Under the pieces are notes generated by a model. The model was not told the origin of the DNA and ran no database searches. It saw only the letters and a list, made by a program, of their open reading frames with translations. Source: Defluviitaleaceae bacterium (lineage in GTDB: Bacteria > Bacillota > Clostridia > Lachnospirales > WRAX01). From it: 5,977 nt of DNA. Positions 5,127-5,977 of this stretch are shown one piece after another; the stretch's first letter is position 1; each line of letters starts with the position of its first letter. Both the position numbers and the translations under genes were made by a program. The DNA lies in assembly GCA_009781815.1 (NCBI GenBank), contig WQVB01000083.1, forward strand, positions 1-5,977. Reading direction: 5' to 3'.

Positions 5127-5977
5127 ATGGGAGAGATAACATTTAACGGCAAAAAGTTTAAAGAAGATGCAATCGCAGTAGTGGGCATTGGGTGTCGCTT
5201 TCCAGGCCACTCTAATGACGTTAACCAGTTTTGGGATTTATTAAAAAACGGTAAAGACGCCATCATAGACGTTCCAAAAAATCGTTGGGATAGAGATACA
5301 TATTATCACCAAGAACGTAGCTTTAGCGGCAAAACGGTGAGTCAAAGAGGGGGTTTTATTGATAACTTTGATAAGTTTGACCCTCAATTTTTCGGCATTA
5401 CCCCACGAGAGGCAACTTATATAGACCCACAGCAGAGGCTTCTACTAGAAGTGAGCTGGGAGGCTATGGAAGACGCTGGAATGGTAGCTAAAAATTACGC
5501 TGGCACAGAGGCTGGCGTTTTTATAGGTGCTTTTACGCTGGATTATCAACACGTGCAATTTAACCTAGACCACCTTGATCAAATAGACCTACATTCAGCC
5601 ACAGGCAGCATGATGACGCTAGTGGCCAATAGAATTTCTCACGCTTATGACTTTACGGGCCCAAGCATGGCTATCGACACAGCATGCTCGGCCTCTCTTG
5701 TTGCCATCCACACCGCATGCCAAAACATTAGAAACAAAGAGTGCACAATGGCTATTGCTGGTGGGGTTTTACTAAACTTTGCCCCTCAATACACCATAGC
5801 GGAGTCTCGTGGCGGCTTTTTGTCTCCAGACGGCACATGTAAAACTTTAGACGAATCAGCCAACGGCTATGTGCGTGGTGAAGGTGCTGCTGTTGTGGTT
5901 TTAAAGCCCCTAAAAGACGCCATAGCAGATAATGACCATATATACTCCCTCATACTAGGTAGTGCCGTTAACCAAGA
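5127..5977 (+). CDS. Type I polyketide synthase, N-terminal ketosynthase domain (cut by window edge)
   Basis: The first 283 codons are in the window, from ATG 5127, with AGGAGG (5112-5117) 9 nt upstream. After a 13-residue lead the ketosynthase domain begins at EDAIAVVGIGCRFPG (13-27), without an upstream acyltransferase, carrier or loading domain. Type I landmarks are FWDLLKNGKDAI (35-46), RWDRDTYY (53-60), GGFIDNFDKFDPQFFGITPREA (written here as residues 75-96), IDPQQRLLLEVSWEAMEDAG (99-118), the active site DTACSASL with nucleophile Cys187 (184-191), and GFLSPDGTCKTLDESANGYV (230-249) followed by RGEGAAVVVLKPL. The enzyme condenses acyl and malonyl-type units into polyketide chains. The two catalytic histidines and all later domains lie beyond the edge. 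Because the active site is Cys and not Gln, this is a condensing ketosynthase and not a KSQ loading domain. Modular, iterative or hybrid NRPS-PKS type cannot be decided from this part. Confidence 0.95.
   Translation, partial: MGEITFNGKKFKEDAIAVVGIGCRFPGHSNDVNQFWDLLKNGKDAIIDVPKNRWDRDTYYHQERSFSGKTVSQRGGFIDNFDKFDPQFFGITPREATYIDPQQRLLLEVSWEAMEDAGMVAKNYAGTEAGVFIGAFTLDYQHVQFNLDHLDQIDLHSATGSMMTLVANRISHAYDFTGPSMAIDTACSASLVAIHTACQNIRNKECTMAIAGGVLLNFAPQYTIAESRGGFLSPDGTCKTLDESANGYVRGEGAAVVVLKPLKDAIADNDHIYSLILGSAVNQ

Overview
The window looks like a piece of a Bacillota chromosome, most likely from a Clostridia-type anaerobe. The clues are strong AGGAGG-type ribosome binding sites, consensus sigma-A promoters (two with extended -10 boxes), a four-cysteine DnaX, and a flavodoxin/ferredoxin fusion of the EFR1 type that is common in anaerobic Firmicutes. 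The taxonomic guess is inference from these traits only.

Layout: positions 1-1532 (minus strand) hold the first 510 codons of uvrB, the DNA-damage recognition helicase of nucleotide excision repair; its C-terminus lies off the left edge. Its promoter has the -10 box only 7 nt before the ATG, so the message is predicted to be leaderless or nearly so. Positions about 1600-1980 are a gene-free stretch packed with nested inverted repeats. A strong hairpin terminator (1995-2040) then closes dnaX (2060-3415, minus strand), which encodes the clamp-loader gamma/tau subunit and has its own TTGACA-N17-TAAAAT promoter. Positions about 3480-3900, between divergent genes, hold a second copy of the repeat element found beside uvrB and a different REP/BIME-like element. 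On the plus strand follow an EFR1-type flavodoxin-ferredoxin gene (3940-4716) and, after a 410-base gap with its own promoter, the start of a large type I polyketide synthase gene (5127 to the right edge; 283 codons, ketosynthase domain with active-site Cys187).

uvrB and dnaX are housekeeping replication/repair genes, each with its own promoter. The plus-strand half marks the edge of an accessory region: the ketosynthase opens what is probably a polyketide biosynthetic cluster continuing to the right. Nothing in the window shows that the EFR1 protein works with the polyketide synthase.

The most distinctive signal outside the genes is two families of small palindromic repeats. One is a 98-bp element made of two inverted hairpins, each with a conserved CTTGA loop and stems that vary in compensated pairs. 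The other is a pair of inverted GTAG-plus-hairpin units, which resembles REP/BIME elements mobilised by RAYT transposases. Both show paired base changes that preserve stems.
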